A stretch of DNA of 20,640 nucleotides from Motiliproteus sp047622605 (GTDB lineage: Bacteria > Pseudomonadota > Gammaproteobacteria > Pseudomonadales > Balneatricaceae): positions 1-20,640 of the forward strand of contig JBLHND010000049.1 in NCBI GenBank assembly GCA_047622605.1, read 5' to 3'. Shown here piece by piece: positions 14,050 through 20,640 of this stretch. The notes under the pieces are model-generated. The model worked only from the letters and a program-made list of their open reading frames with translations, was not told the origin of the DNA and searched no databases. The first letter of the stretch is position 1, and every line of letters starts with the position of its first letter. The translations under genes and the position numbers were made by a program.

Positions 14050-15045
14050 ATGTACAGGCGTAAGATTGGACCCTTTGAGGTTTCAGCCCTGGGTTTGGGC
14101 TGTATGAATATGTCCTCGGGCTACGGTGCTGCAGACGATGATGCTTCGGAGTTGTTACTCCTGGCGGCGCTGGATGCGGGGTATAGCTTTTTCGATACGG
14201 CGGCGGTCTATGGCGATGGCCATAACGAGAGACTCTTGGGTCGGGTGCTTAAAAAAAGGCGCCAGGAGTTTATTTTAGCGACTAAAGGCGGCCTGTCGAA
14301 AGACGCCGACGGTTCGCCGCGCGTCAATGGACGCCCGCAAGCGCTCAAGCTTGAATGTGAACAGAGCCTGCGTCGATTGCAGACCGAAGTGATTGACCTG
14401 TATTACTTGCATCGGCTGGACCCGGATGTGCCGGTCGAAGAGAGTGTTGGTGCTCTGGCTGATCTTCAGCGTCAGGGTAAAATTCGCGCACTGGGGTTAT
14501 CCGAGGTCAGTACCGCAACCCTGCATCGGGCGCACAGAGAGCATCCTATTAGCGCGCTGCAGTCAGAATACTCACTCTGGACGCGCACGCCTGAGCGATC
14601 GATTCTAGCGGCCTGCGCCGAGCTGGGCATCAGTTTCGTGCCCTTCTCGCCACTGGGCCGCGGGTTCCTGACCGGCAGGCTCGAGGATGTCAGTACCCTA
14701 GGCGAGGGTGATCTCCGTCTCAGTATGGCCCGGCCCAGGTTTGAGCCGGATAACTTCGCCGCTAATTGTCAATTACTGCTGCCGATGCGCGATATTGCCG
14801 CTCAGCAGGGCTGTACCCTAGCGCAGTTAGCGCTGGCCTGGTTATTAGCGCGCAGCGATAATCGGTTGGTGCCGATACCGGGTACCAAACATATCGATTA
14901 TATGCGTGAGAATGCTCTGGCTGCTGAGCTGGAGCTGCCGGCTTCCGTGGTTGACGAACTCGATCAGCTGATCAATGAGGAGACGGTGGTGGGTGCCCGG
15001 TATACGGACTCGGTCATGTCCACCATAGATTCTGAGCGCGACTAA
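14050..15045 (+). CDS. Aldo/keto reductase
   Basis: The 331-residue NADPH-dependent oxidoreductase has a TIM-barrel fold. The catalytic tetrad is visible: Asp49 and Tyr54 (FFDTAAVYG), Lys79 (LATKGG) and His121 (YYLHRLDP). The LGLSEV block and the late cofactor site VPIPGTKHIDYMRENALAA are also present. Its pattern (YYLHRLDPDVPVEESVGAL, FVPFSPLGRGFLTG) is that of the YakC/AKR13-type group, which reduces aldehydes and ketones. The physiological substrate is not known. The ribosome binding site GGAG lies about 5 bases before the ATG. A decayed duplicate of its 3' end lies just after the stop. Confidence 0.92.
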   Translation: MYRRKIGPFEVSALGLGCMNMSSGYGAADDDASELLLLAALDAGYSFFDTAAVYGDGHNERLLGRVLKKRRQEFILATKGGLSKDADGSPRVNGRPQALKLECEQSLRRLQTEVIDLYYLHRLDPDVPVEESVGALADLQRQGKIRALGLSEVSTATLHRAHREHPISALQSEYSLWTRTPERSILAACAELGISFVPFSPLGRGFLTGRLEDVSTLGEGDLRLSMARPRFEPDNFAANCQLLLPMRDIAAQQGCTLAQLALAWLLARSDNRLVPIPGTKHIDYMRENALAAELELPASVVDELDQLINEETVVGARYTDSVMSTIDSERD

Positions 15046-15054
15046 TCCCGTCGG

Positions 15055-15112
15055 CCGCTGAGCTGGAGCTGCCGGACTATCAGCCTCAGCGTGGTTGGCG
15101 AACTCGATCAGC
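15055..15112 (+). pseudogene. Degenerate duplicate of the aldo/keto reductase 3' end
   Basis: GCCGCTGAGCTGGAGCTGCC (15055-15074) and CGTGGTTGGCGAACTCGATC (15091-15110) repeat 14919-14940 and 14947-14966 of the reductase gene, in the same order and with one or two changes. About eight extra bases sit between the blocks. The copy follows the true stop and cannot be translated as part of the enzyme. Confidence 0.75.
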
Positions 15113-15139
15113 GCCTGGACGATCCGCCGGCTCAATGCG

Positions 15140-15172
15140 GCGTTCGTCCGGCGCTCGTCCGGCGCTCGTCCG
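15140..15172. repeat. Three tandem 11-bp repeats
   Basis: GGCGTTCGTCC (15140-15150) is followed by GGCGCTCGTCC twice (15151-15161, 15162-15172). They lie between the reductase relic and the end of the coiled-coil gene. Confidence 0.8.
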
Positions 15173-15217
15173 TGTATGGCAAGCGCAGGCAAGGACGCCC
15201 GCGGAGATCGCTCAGGA

Positions 15218-15784
15218 CTACTCTTCGACCACGGGTTCTCGTTTCAGGGGTGCGACCAGGCCTTTTGTTAGCCGCTCTGCCCGGACTTTGCTGTCACCGA
15301 TAACCAGATCCAAATCGTCTCTATAGACCTCGTACCAGGTGCGAGATCCCTTCACCATTTTGGAGAGGTCGTACATACCCTGTTGCAGGGCAGCCAGAAA
15401 CTGCTGGTAGCTAGCCTCCTGCTCGACCATCAGCTTGCGTAGTACCGAGAAATTATTGAGTTGAATCGTGGTCATGATTCTATCCAGTTTTTTCTCCAAC
15501 TTCAGGGCATTCGCATTAAACGTCTGGGCTGTGTCGTAAACGGCTTGCAGACGAGTGGCTTGAGTCTCTAATGCCTCCAAGCGTTGCTCAGCTTCGGCTA
15601 CCCGGGGGTCGGCGTCCGGGTTGGCAACGAACACTAGGGCTGCGCCTTCAATGAGTATAAATAACAGCAGTACCCCCAGGATGATCCAGCTGATCCGGCG
15701 TCCTTTCTCGAGCTTGGCGATACGCTCTTCTGGAGAGAGAGGCTCAACCACCTCTTCTTCTTTATTTTTATCTTTGTCGGCCAT
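15218..15784 (-). CDS. Membrane-anchored coiled-coil protein of unknown function
   Basis: I do not recognise this 188-residue protein. It has a charged, cytoplasmic-type N-terminus (MADKDKNKEEEVVEPLSPEE), one membrane helix (about residues 31-54) and a helical region of coiled-coil character (about 60-130, with RVAEAEQRLEALETQATRLQ). It ends with a conserved-looking YEVYRDDLDLVIGDSKVRAE region and an acidic end. The layout suggests a single-pass inner-membrane protein with a periplasmic coiled coil. AGGA lies 8 bases before the ATG at 15784. It stands alone on this strand between a decayed gene relic and an intergenic repeat cluster. Confidence 0.7.
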   Translation of the reverse strand: MADKDKNKEEEVVEPLSPEERIAKLEKGRRISWIILGVLLLFILIEGAALVFVANPDADPRVAEAEQRLEALETQATRLQAVYDTAQTFNANALKLEKKLDRIMTTIQLNNFSVLRKLMVEQEASYQQFLAALQQGMYDLSKMVKGSRTWYEVYRDDLDLVIGDSKVRAERLTKGLVAPLKREPVVEE

Positions 15785-15937
15785 CGATGCGGTCCTGTGA
15801 TGGGGTAGTAGGCGCGATCTGTGCTTAACCTGTTAAGTGGTTAGAGCATACTGCTTGAGGGTTAAAATATCTAACCTCCTGATCAGGGGTATCAGGAAGT
15901 AGGACGCAGAGGCGGAGGTAATGAGGGTCGGTATGTT

Positions 15938-16085
15938 GTCAGGCTGAAGCTTGACCCCTAGGGGTGCTGTTGTAGGTCGGAATTTATTCCGACAATACTA
16001 GCCAGGTGTTGCAGGAGCCTTCAGCAGCCTACCCACAGGGACCACCTGTAGGTTGGCGTTTTGTGGGTTGAGTGTAGTCCCACAA
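15938..16085. repeat. Intergenic repeat-module cluster C
   Basis: It holds GTCAGGCTGAAGCTTGACCC (15938-15957), GTCGGAATTTATTCCGACAA (15977-15996) followed by TACTAGCCAGG, TGTTGCAGGAGCCTTCAGCA (16007-16026) followed by GCCTACCCACAGGGA, and GCGTTTTGTGGGTTGAGTGT (16056-16075). Each has a counterpart in clusters A (10168-10290) and/or B (11840-12047). The remainder of the 15785-16092 gap has a GGTTA/TAACC inverted repeat near 15857-15873 and no gene. Confidence 0.75.
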
Positions 16086-16092
16086 GGCTGTC

Positions 16093-16443
16093 TTAGGCGA
16101 CTTCAGTCTCTGGTTGTTCCTCGTCGTCGATTAAGACTGAAGGCTTAGGTGTTCCTTTCTTGATAGCCAGTTTCTCTTTGATCTTGATCAGCTGCCGATC
16201 GATCTTGTCTGTTAATGCATCGATGGCGAGGTAAAGGTTTTCTCCTGTGGCCTTGGCAAACACATCCTTGCCTTTGATGTGTAGGGTCGCTTCGATATTA
16301 TCCTGACGCTCAAACTGCTCGATGATAACCAGTGCTGAGCTGATTTCACCACAGCGTTCCTGACTTTCTTTCAGCCAGGCTTCGATCTTTTCCTTGATGG
16401 CTGGAGATACCTTACCTTGACGATTGTTAATAGTAATATTCAT
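16093..16443 (-). CDS. raiA: Ribosome hibernation factor, RaiA/HPF family (short form)
   Basis: The 116-residue protein has the beta-alpha fold of HPF/RaiA: MNITINNRQGKVSPAIKEKI, then IEATLHIKGKDVFAKATGENLYLAIDALTDKIDRQLIKIKEKL (about residues 50-92), with the basic helix that sits in the 30S decoding channel. In stationary phase such proteins block tRNA and mRNA binding and inactivate ribosomes. The acidic C-terminal tail (IDDEEQPETEVA) is RaiA-like; plain HPF is shorter and long HPF has a second domain. The middle (WLKESQERCGEISSALVII) is divergent. AAGGA lies 7 bases before the ATG. It is not next to rpoN, as hpf is in many gammaproteobacteria. Confidence 0.85.
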   Translation of the reverse strand: MNITINNRQGKVSPAIKEKIEAWLKESQERCGEISSALVIIEQFERQDNIEATLHIKGKDVFAKATGENLYLAIDALTDKIDRQLIKIKEKLAIKKGTPKPSVLIDDEEQPETEVA

Positions 16444-16491
16444 CGCTTATTCCTTACTGCAGTTCGCAGAAGATTGGTGAGAGACAGTTTA

Positions 16492-16519
16492 TTTATACGC
16501 TGATATGTAGTGTTTTCAA
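16492..16519 (-). promoter_or_regulatory. Sigma-70-type promoter of the raiA gene
   Basis: On the - strand TTGAAA (16514-16519) and TATAAA (16492-16497) are separated by 16 bases. The expected start lies near 16485, about 40 bases before the ATG. The rest of the gene-free stretch up to 16793 shows nothing else I can support. Confidence 0.5.
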
Positions 16520-16793
16520 CTGTATACACATATATTTCGATATAGACTGCTGATCTGGATCAAATGAATGCCGATCAGGGGTGGTGGTTTGAGACCGGCT
16601 GGCTGATATGTAACCAATCCAGCGCGGCTGAGGTGTCTGTCTTAGGTCGCCAGTATCAGGATAGTTGCTATTAGCGGTGTTGGCCGTGGGTCTGGATTTC
16701 TAAGCCGCTTCACGGTTTGCCGGTCTCTTGCCGCGGCGTGATGAGTGGGAAGACTGTTCATCTCTATAGATCCATCGTAGCAGGAGATAAAAA

Positions 16794-17145
16794 ATGTGGC
16801 TTAAGGCAGTAGAATTAGAATCGACAACGGTCAGGCTAGTGCCGCTGCGAAAAGAGCATGCCGATGATCTAGTGAAAGCGGCGTCGGACGGTAGCAAGTC
16901 ATAGGTACGACCCGATTTTGTCATGCCGATCCGGCGAATCGCCGGGTTGAAATAGGTTACACCTGGTACGCAGAGCGTTATCAGCGTTATCAGCGTTCTG
17001 CGGTCAACACCGAGTTCAAAAAACGGCTGAGGGTCTGTACAGGGACACCGTGGTGTTCTCCATAATAGATACCGAGTGGCCTGTGGTTAAGGTGAGCTTA
17101 GCGCACCGGTTAACGCAGCACGGCCAACCACTTGCCCGGGGCTGA
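16794..17145 (+). pseudogene. GNAT family acetyltransferase pseudogene (RimJ/RimL type)
   Basis: Three pieces of one acetyltransferase occur in order but in different frames. The first, 16794-16904, reads MWLKAVELESTTVRLVPLRK... and stops at TAG after DGSKS; it keeps a good AGGAG site 7 bases upstream. The second, about 16934-17029, reads ANRRVEIGYTWYAERYQ... with SAVNTEFKKRL, the acetyl-CoA-region motif of this family. The third, 17035-17145, reads LYRDTVVFSIIDTEWPVVKV... and ends at TGA. A sizeable internal part between the first two pieces is missing. The middle piece also contains a 9-bp tandem duplication (CGTTATCAG twice). It cannot make an active enzyme. Confidence 0.85.
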
Positions 17146-17146
17146 C

Positions 17147-17225
17147 GCTCACAGCCCCTTCCTGAGGCTCACAGCCCCTTCCTGAGGCTCTGCGCCTGAG
17201 GTTCTTTACCTGAGGCTCTTCACCT
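17147..17225. repeat. Tandem repeat after the GNAT pseudogene
   Basis: The 20-bp unit GCTCACAGCCCCTTCCTGAG occurs twice (17147-17166, 17167-17186). Shorter degenerate units follow: GCTCTGCGCCTGAG, GTTCTTTACCTGAG and GCTCTTCACCT. It ends just before the 3' end of rlmD. No standard terminator for rlmD was found here. Confidence 0.85.
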
Positions 17226-17233
17226 TAAGTGCC

Positions 17234-18607
17234 CTAAAGCTCAAACAGGGCAATAGATTCGACGTGGGTGGTGTGCGGAAACATATTCATAACGCCCCAG
17301 TGCGTCAGCCGGTAGCCATGCTTGACCAGTTCGCCCGCATCACGTGCCAGGGTCGCGGGATCGCAGGAGATATACAAGATCTGCTGTGCCCTTAGTTTGA
17401 CCAGCGGCTGAATCAGTTCAAAGGCACCGGCGCGAGGCGGGTCGAGCAGTATCTTGTTAAAACCGCCACCGAACCAACTCTTGGCGGTGATGGGCTGGCT
17501 GAGATCTGCGGCATAAAAGCGGGCGTTATCGAGCTGGTTAAGGGCCGCATTGGTGCGCCCGCGCTCCACCATCGCCTCCACCGCTTCGATGCCGACGACC
17601 TCTTTGGCCTGGCGTGCTAGGGGCAGGGTAAAGTTGCCTAGGCCGCAAAACAGATCCAGTATCCGGTCATCGGGCCCGGGTTGGAGTAGTTGCAGAGCCT
17701 GCCGAATCATCTGCTGGTTGAGCTGCGGGTTGATCTGGGTGAAATCCTGGGGTTGGAAACGAAACTGCAGATCGGGCAGATTGGGCAGATCGGGCAGGGC
17801 GTAACTGAGGGTGCGCGCCTGGCCGCTAGCTAGATGTAGGCTATCCGAGCCGCCGGGTTGCAAATAGAGATCGAACTCCAGAGCGTCGGCCAGGGTCTGC
17901 AGCAGTTGTTGATCGGCGGCGATGAGGGGTTTGGGGTGGCGCAGCACCAGAGCGGCAGCGGAATCCGCCAGGCAGATCTCCAGATGACTGATCACCAGCG
18001 GCTGCTGAAGTTTATTGAGAACCTGGTTTAGAGGGGCGATCAGTTGATCTGCGCGGCTCTCCAGCACTGGGCACTGATCGATCGCCACCAGCAGGTTACT
18101 CTGCTGCTGCCGGAACCCCAGCGAGAGCTTACCGCTGCGCTTGTCTTTACAGATGCCTAAGCGCGCCCGGCGGCGGTAATGCCAGTGCTCAGCCTCCAGC
18201 GGCGCCAGAATGGTCTCCGGGATGACGCCGCCGATGCGTTGTAGTTGATTCAGGGCCTGTTGCTGCTTGTGATGGATCTGGGCCGCGCCGGATAGATGCT
18301 GTAGCTGGCAGCCACCACAGTGGTCGAAATGCGGGCACAGAGGGTCGACGCGCTCGGGGCTGGCGCTGAGTACCTCCCGGGTGCGCGCCTGGTCGAACTT
18401 GCTCTTTTGCTGGGTATAACTCGCCCGAACCCGCTCGCCAGGCAGAGCGCCCTCGATAAACAGGGTCTTGCCGGCGGGTCGTGCCAGGCCTCGGCCATCG
18501 TGACTCAGGCTCGTGACCTCGACCTCAAAGGGGGTGTTGTCCAGCTGCGTCTTTTTAGGCTGCTGGTAAAAACGGCGGCTGGACTTGTCCTGGGAAAAAC
18601 GTGACAT
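17234..18607 (-). CDS. rlmD: 23S rRNA (uracil-C5)-methyltransferase RlmD
   Basis: The 457-residue enzyme methylates U1939 of 23S rRNA using SAM. An N-terminal TRAM domain (FEVEVTSLSHDGRGLARPAG, about residues 27-46) is followed by the iron-sulfur cluster ligands Cys91, Cys97, Cys100 (CPHFDHCGGC) and Cys179 (DQCP). The SAM site is ILDLFCGLGNFTLPLA, then DPPRAGA, and the nucleophile Cys lies in ILYISCDPATLARD. These match RlmD rather than TrmA or RlmC. I chose the ATG at 18607 because homology begins there; the frame stays open upstream but overlaps the preceding gene. That gene's stop is 11 bases upstream, so the two are co-transcribed. Confidence 0.93.
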   Translation of the reverse strand: MSRFSQDKSSRRFYQQPKKTQLDNTPFEVEVTSLSHDGRGLARPAGKTLFIEGALPGERVRASYTQQKSKFDQARTREVLSASPERVDPLCPHFDHCGGCQLQHLSGAAQIHHKQQQALNQLQRIGGVIPETILAPLEAEHWHYRRRARLGICKDKRSGKLSLGFRQQQSNLLVAIDQCPVLESRADQLIAPLNQVLNKLQQPLVISHLEICLADSAAALVLRHPKPLIAADQQLLQTLADALEFDLYLQPGGSDSLHLASGQARTLSYALPDLPNLPDLQFRFQPQDFTQINPQLNQQMIRQALQLLQPGPDDRILDLFCGLGNFTLPLARQAKEVVGIEAVEAMVERGRTNAALNQLDNARFYAADLSQPITAKSWFGGGFNKILLDPPRAGAFELIQPLVKLRAQQILYISCDPATLARDAGELVKHGYRLTHWGVMNMFPHTTHVESIALFEL

Positions 18608-18618
18608 GGTTGCGGTTC

Positions 18619-19053
18619 CTAAAGGCTTTTGTTCAGCAGTTCTTGGTATTTCGGGCTGAGCCCCTGTTTGAACTCCTCTTCGGTGATATCGAAGTTGAGT
18701 TTGCCGACCAGCGACTGGAGAATCACTGTGCAGTTGTTGGAGACGTTGTTGGCCTGCTGCCAGAGTGTGGGTATGTCCAGAGCCTGACCCTCCTTGATCA
18801 CGCCTTCGGCCTGCAGGCATTGGATATATTCCTGGGTGTAGGGAACCAGCAGATCCATGTTGCTGAGCAGATTCTGCTGCACGCGCAGCAGCAGTTTCCA
18901 GTCGATATTATTGAGGAGTTCGGCGATAAGCTGCTCTGCCTGCAAGGCCGGGGCAGGTTGTTTTGAGACGGCTTCGAAGGTGGATGGTTCGGCGTCCGCA
19001 TAGACGCTGTTGCTGAGGGTCAGGGTCAGAAACAAGGTGGCGAGGAATTTCAT
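18619..19053 (-). CDS. Small exported protein of unknown function
   Basis: The 144-residue protein has a signal peptide, MKFLATLFLTLTLSNSVYA, with cleavage after residue 19. The mature part is mainly helical and contains NIDWKLLLRVQQNLLSNMDLLV, Cys79 (YIQCLQ) and Cys108 (SNNCTV), which may form a disulfide in the periplasm, and a polar C-terminus. I do not recognise a family. It lies between trmO (35 bases upstream) and rlmD (11 bases downstream) on the same strand, so it is probably co-transcribed with two RNA-modification genes, although its own role must be outside the cytoplasm. The ribosome binding site is weak. Confidence 0.72.
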   Translation of the reverse strand: MKFLATLFLTLTLSNSVYADAEPSTFEAVSKQPAPALQAEQLIAELLNNIDWKLLLRVQQNLLSNMDLLVPYTQEYIQCLQAEGVIKEGQALDIPTLWQQANNVSNNCTVILQSLVGKLNFDITEEEFKQGLSPKYQELLNKSL

Positions 19054-19088
19054 GGATGGCCTGCTGAATGGCTGGGGTTTGGGCTCTG

Positions 19089-19904
19089 TTAAACGGTCGG
19101 GGTCGCGGGCTGCAGCGTCTCTATGGTGATGACATCGATACTGTCGTTATTCATCCGCCAGCGCACATTGTAATCATCGAGTCGAATGCCGTATATCCGC
19201 TCATCATCGGGTTTGCGCCGGTGTGTCGGGCGCGGATCGCAGCTGAGTAGGTCTTCGATCAGTTGTCGCAAGGCTTGCCGGTCAGTATGGTTAGACAGCA
19301 GCTGCTCTGCTTGAGCGCTAAAATGCACCGCTAAATAGGTTTTCTGGCTATCGGTGGCGTAATCATAGTAGGCGTCGGGCAGGCTGTCGGCGTAAGGCAG
19401 ATAAGGTTTGATATCGATCACCGGGCTGCCATCGAGGATATCGATCCCGGACAGATGCAGGATAGGCGTGCCGTCGCGATTCTCGATGCGGTCCAGCTTA
19501 ACCACCGACATGCCGATGGGATTGGGACGGAAGGTGGCGCGGGTGGCGAAGACCCCCATTTTTCCACCCTTGGAGCGCGGTGGCCTGACCAGAGGGGTCC
19601 AGCCACGATCGAGGTGTTCGCTGAACAGGAACAGCACCCAGATATGGCTGCAGCGATCCAGGCCTCTGACCGCATCCATACGCGCATAGTCGCCAGTCAG
19701 CTCCAGTTCCGCTCGAGCGGTCGTGGCCAGCCCCGGCTGCCGCGGGATGCCAAACTTCTCCTTAAAACACGAGTGCACAGTGCCTATAGGCTGGCATTGA
19801 AACGCACTGGTCCGGCCCTGTGTTTCAGAAAGAGCGGCTTCAGGAGCGCTAGGTTCAGGGGCCTTGGCTAAAAGATTATCAGTCACAGGGAGAGTCTCAG
19901 CCAT
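19089..19904 (-). CDS. trmO: tRNA m6t6A37 methyltransferase TrmO
   Basis: The 271-residue protein matches TrmO (YaeB/TsaA family), which adds a methyl group from SAM to t6A37 in tRNAs reading ACY codons. Diagnostic blocks are QPIGTVHSCFKEKFGIPRQP (38-57), DAVRGLDRCSHIWVLFLF (77-94), MGVFATRATFRPNPIG (116-131), the DGSPVIDIKPYLPYADSLPD stretch (158-177), and the C-terminal DPRPTHRR with YGIRLDDYNVRW. Compared with the E. coli protein it has about 34 extra N-terminal residues that look disordered. The ATG overlaps the srkA stop by 8 bases (ATGGCTGA), indicating translational coupling. Confidence 0.93.
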   Translation of the reverse strand: MAETLPVTDNLLAKAPEPSAPEAALSETQGRTSAFQCQPIGTVHSCFKEKFGIPRQPGLATTARAELELTGDYARMDAVRGLDRCSHIWVLFLFSEHLDRGWTPLVRPPRSKGGKMGVFATRATFRPNPIGMSVVKLDRIENRDGTPILHLSGIDILDGSPVIDIKPYLPYADSLPDAYYDYATDSQKTYLAVHFSAQAEQLLSNHTDRQALRQLIEDLLSCDPRPTHRRKPDDERIYGIRLDDYNVRWRMNNDSIDVITIETLQPATPTV

Positions 19905-20640
19905 TATGGCCCAGTTGCAGCGGATCGGCTTGGATGCTGTGGCGCAGCTCGGAGATCTCCATCAGGTGCTCCATCCAGTAGGATTCAGTATTGAACCAGG
20001 GAAAGTGCATCGGGAACGCCGGATCGCCCCAGCGGCGTGCCAGCCAGGCGCTGTAATGCATGATCCGCAGCGCCCTCAGGGGTTCGATCAACGCCAGTTC
20101 GCGGCGGTCGAACGGCATAAACTCTTCGTAGCCTTCGATAATCTCGGCCATCTGCTGCTGTTGCTGCAGACGATCACCGGAGAGCAGCATCCACAGGTCC
20201 TGAATCGCCGGGCCCATGCGGCAATCATCAAAGTCGACAAAGTGGGGAGCGTCATCACGCCAGAGGATGTTGCCAGGGTGGCAGTCGCCATGCAGGCGTA
20301 TCTTGCGCATCTGTGGAAACTGGTCGAAGCGCTGCTGGATCAGTCCAAGCAGCTCTTCGCTCAGCTGCTGGTAATCGGCCGCATAATGTCCCGGTAACCA
20401 TTTGCCCTTCAGGAGTCGCTCGCGACTGTTGTGGCCGAAGCTGGCAGCATCGAGATTCGGGCGCTGCTCGAAAGGCTGAGTCGAACCCTGGAGGTGGATG
20501 CGGCCGAGGGTGCGTCCCAGCACATAGAGATTTTCCAGGTTATCGAGTTCCGGTGCATGGCCACCGCGCCGCTCAAAGAGCGCGAACCTAAATCCTTCAT
20601 GTAGGTGTAAGGTTTCCCCACAGGCATCGGCAGTGGGGGC
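19897..20640 (-). CDS. srkA: Stress response kinase SrkA (YihE), 5' end outside the window
   Basis: The frame is open to the right edge; 247 residues are visible, so about 80 N-terminal residues are missing compared with E. coli SrkA (328). Motifs include ETLHLHEGFRFALFERRGGH, LGRTLGRIH, the kinase catalytic loop LHGDCHPGNILWRD (His117, Asp119 and Asn124 of the visible part), the metal-binding VDFDD and the structural GPAIQDLWMLLSGD. The kinase phosphorylates Ser/Thr proteins and protects against stress-induced death in E. coli. I checked the frame by hand across 20560-20590 and found no frameshift. It overlaps trmO by 8 bases and heads the srkA-trmO-hypothetical-rlmD group. Confidence 0.92.
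   Translation of the reverse strand, partial: APTADACGETLHLHEGFRFALFERRGGHAPELDNLENLYVLGRTLGRIHLQGSTQPFEQRPNLDAASFGHNSRERLLKGKWLPGHYAADYQQLSEELLGLIQQRFDQFPQMRKIRLHGDCHPGNILWRDDAPHFVDFDDCRMGPAIQDLWMLLSGDRLQQQQQMAEIIEGYEEFMPFDRRELALIEPLRALRIMHYSAWLARRWGDPAFPMHFPWFNTESYWMEHLMEISELRHSIQADPLQLGHNG

Noticed and set aside
16700..16924. 74-codon - strand open frame
   Set aside because: It is antisense to the GNAT pseudogene, whose + strand pieces show clear homology.
20555..20595. Suspected frameshift in srkA
   Set aside because: Careful reverse-complementing gives GAGCGGCGCGGTGGCCAT (ERRGGH), so the frame is continuous to the window edge.
1..20640. CRISPR arrays, tRNA and rRNA genes
   Set aside because: No regularly spaced direct repeats of CRISPR type and no tRNA or rRNA sequence were seen by eye; tRNAscan-SE and a CRISPR finder would confirm.

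Overview
The window looks like chromosomal DNA of a gammaproteobacterium, probably a marine Oceanospirillales-type organism. This rests on gene content: an AapJQMP-type amino-acid transporter, RlmD, TrmO, SrkA, a short RaiA/HPF-type hibernation factor and a DUF482/FemAB-like protein. No rRNA or tRNA gene and no CRISPR array was seen, so the taxonomy is an inference. The first ~5 kb reads as more AT-rich and more accessory in character than the rest.

Region 1-2900 (+ strand) is a run of small redox and iron genes: a 5'-truncated ABM-domain monooxygenase, a three-helix membrane protein overlapping a nitronate-monooxygenase-like flavoprotein, a double-CDGSH iron-sulfur protein, a DUF3565 protein, and a short protein closely resembling the encapsulated ferritin EncFtn but lacking its encapsulin-targeting tail. 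Region 2900-3945 has no convincing gene. It holds a ~645-bp non-coding element bounded by 19-bp imperfect terminal inverted repeats, followed by AT-rich sequence with palindromes and a + strand terminator that no visible gene explains. Then come an outer-membrane beta-barrel protein (- strand), a long AT-rich inverted repeat, a possible insertion-sequence end relic and a ComFB-family gene.

Region 5466-11665 is an amino-acid ABC transporter locus on the - strand: two tandem copies of the periplasmic binding protein (aapJ), two permeases (aapQ, aapM) and the ATPase (aapP). It ends in a strong hairpin terminator. A stable hairpin lies between aapJ and aapQ. A consensus-like sigma-54 promoter lies upstream of the operon-proximal aapJ; the matching position upstream of the other copy is degraded. 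The duplication includes upstream sequence as well as the gene.

Region 11666-17230 mixes single genes (DUF482 protein, HIT protein plus aldo/keto reductase, a membrane-anchored coiled-coil protein, RaiA) with many decayed pieces. These are shuffled intergenic repeat modules, a degenerate copy of the 5' end of the DUF482 gene, a degenerate copy of the 3' end of the aldo/keto reductase, and a GNAT acetyltransferase pseudogene in three frames. The last part (17234-20640, - strand) is a compact likely operon read in the order srkA (cut by the window edge), trmO, a small exported protein, rlmD.

The best candidates for something new are the encapsulin-free EncFtn-like gene and its redox neighbours, the non-coding inverted-repeat element, and the modular intergenic repeat family.
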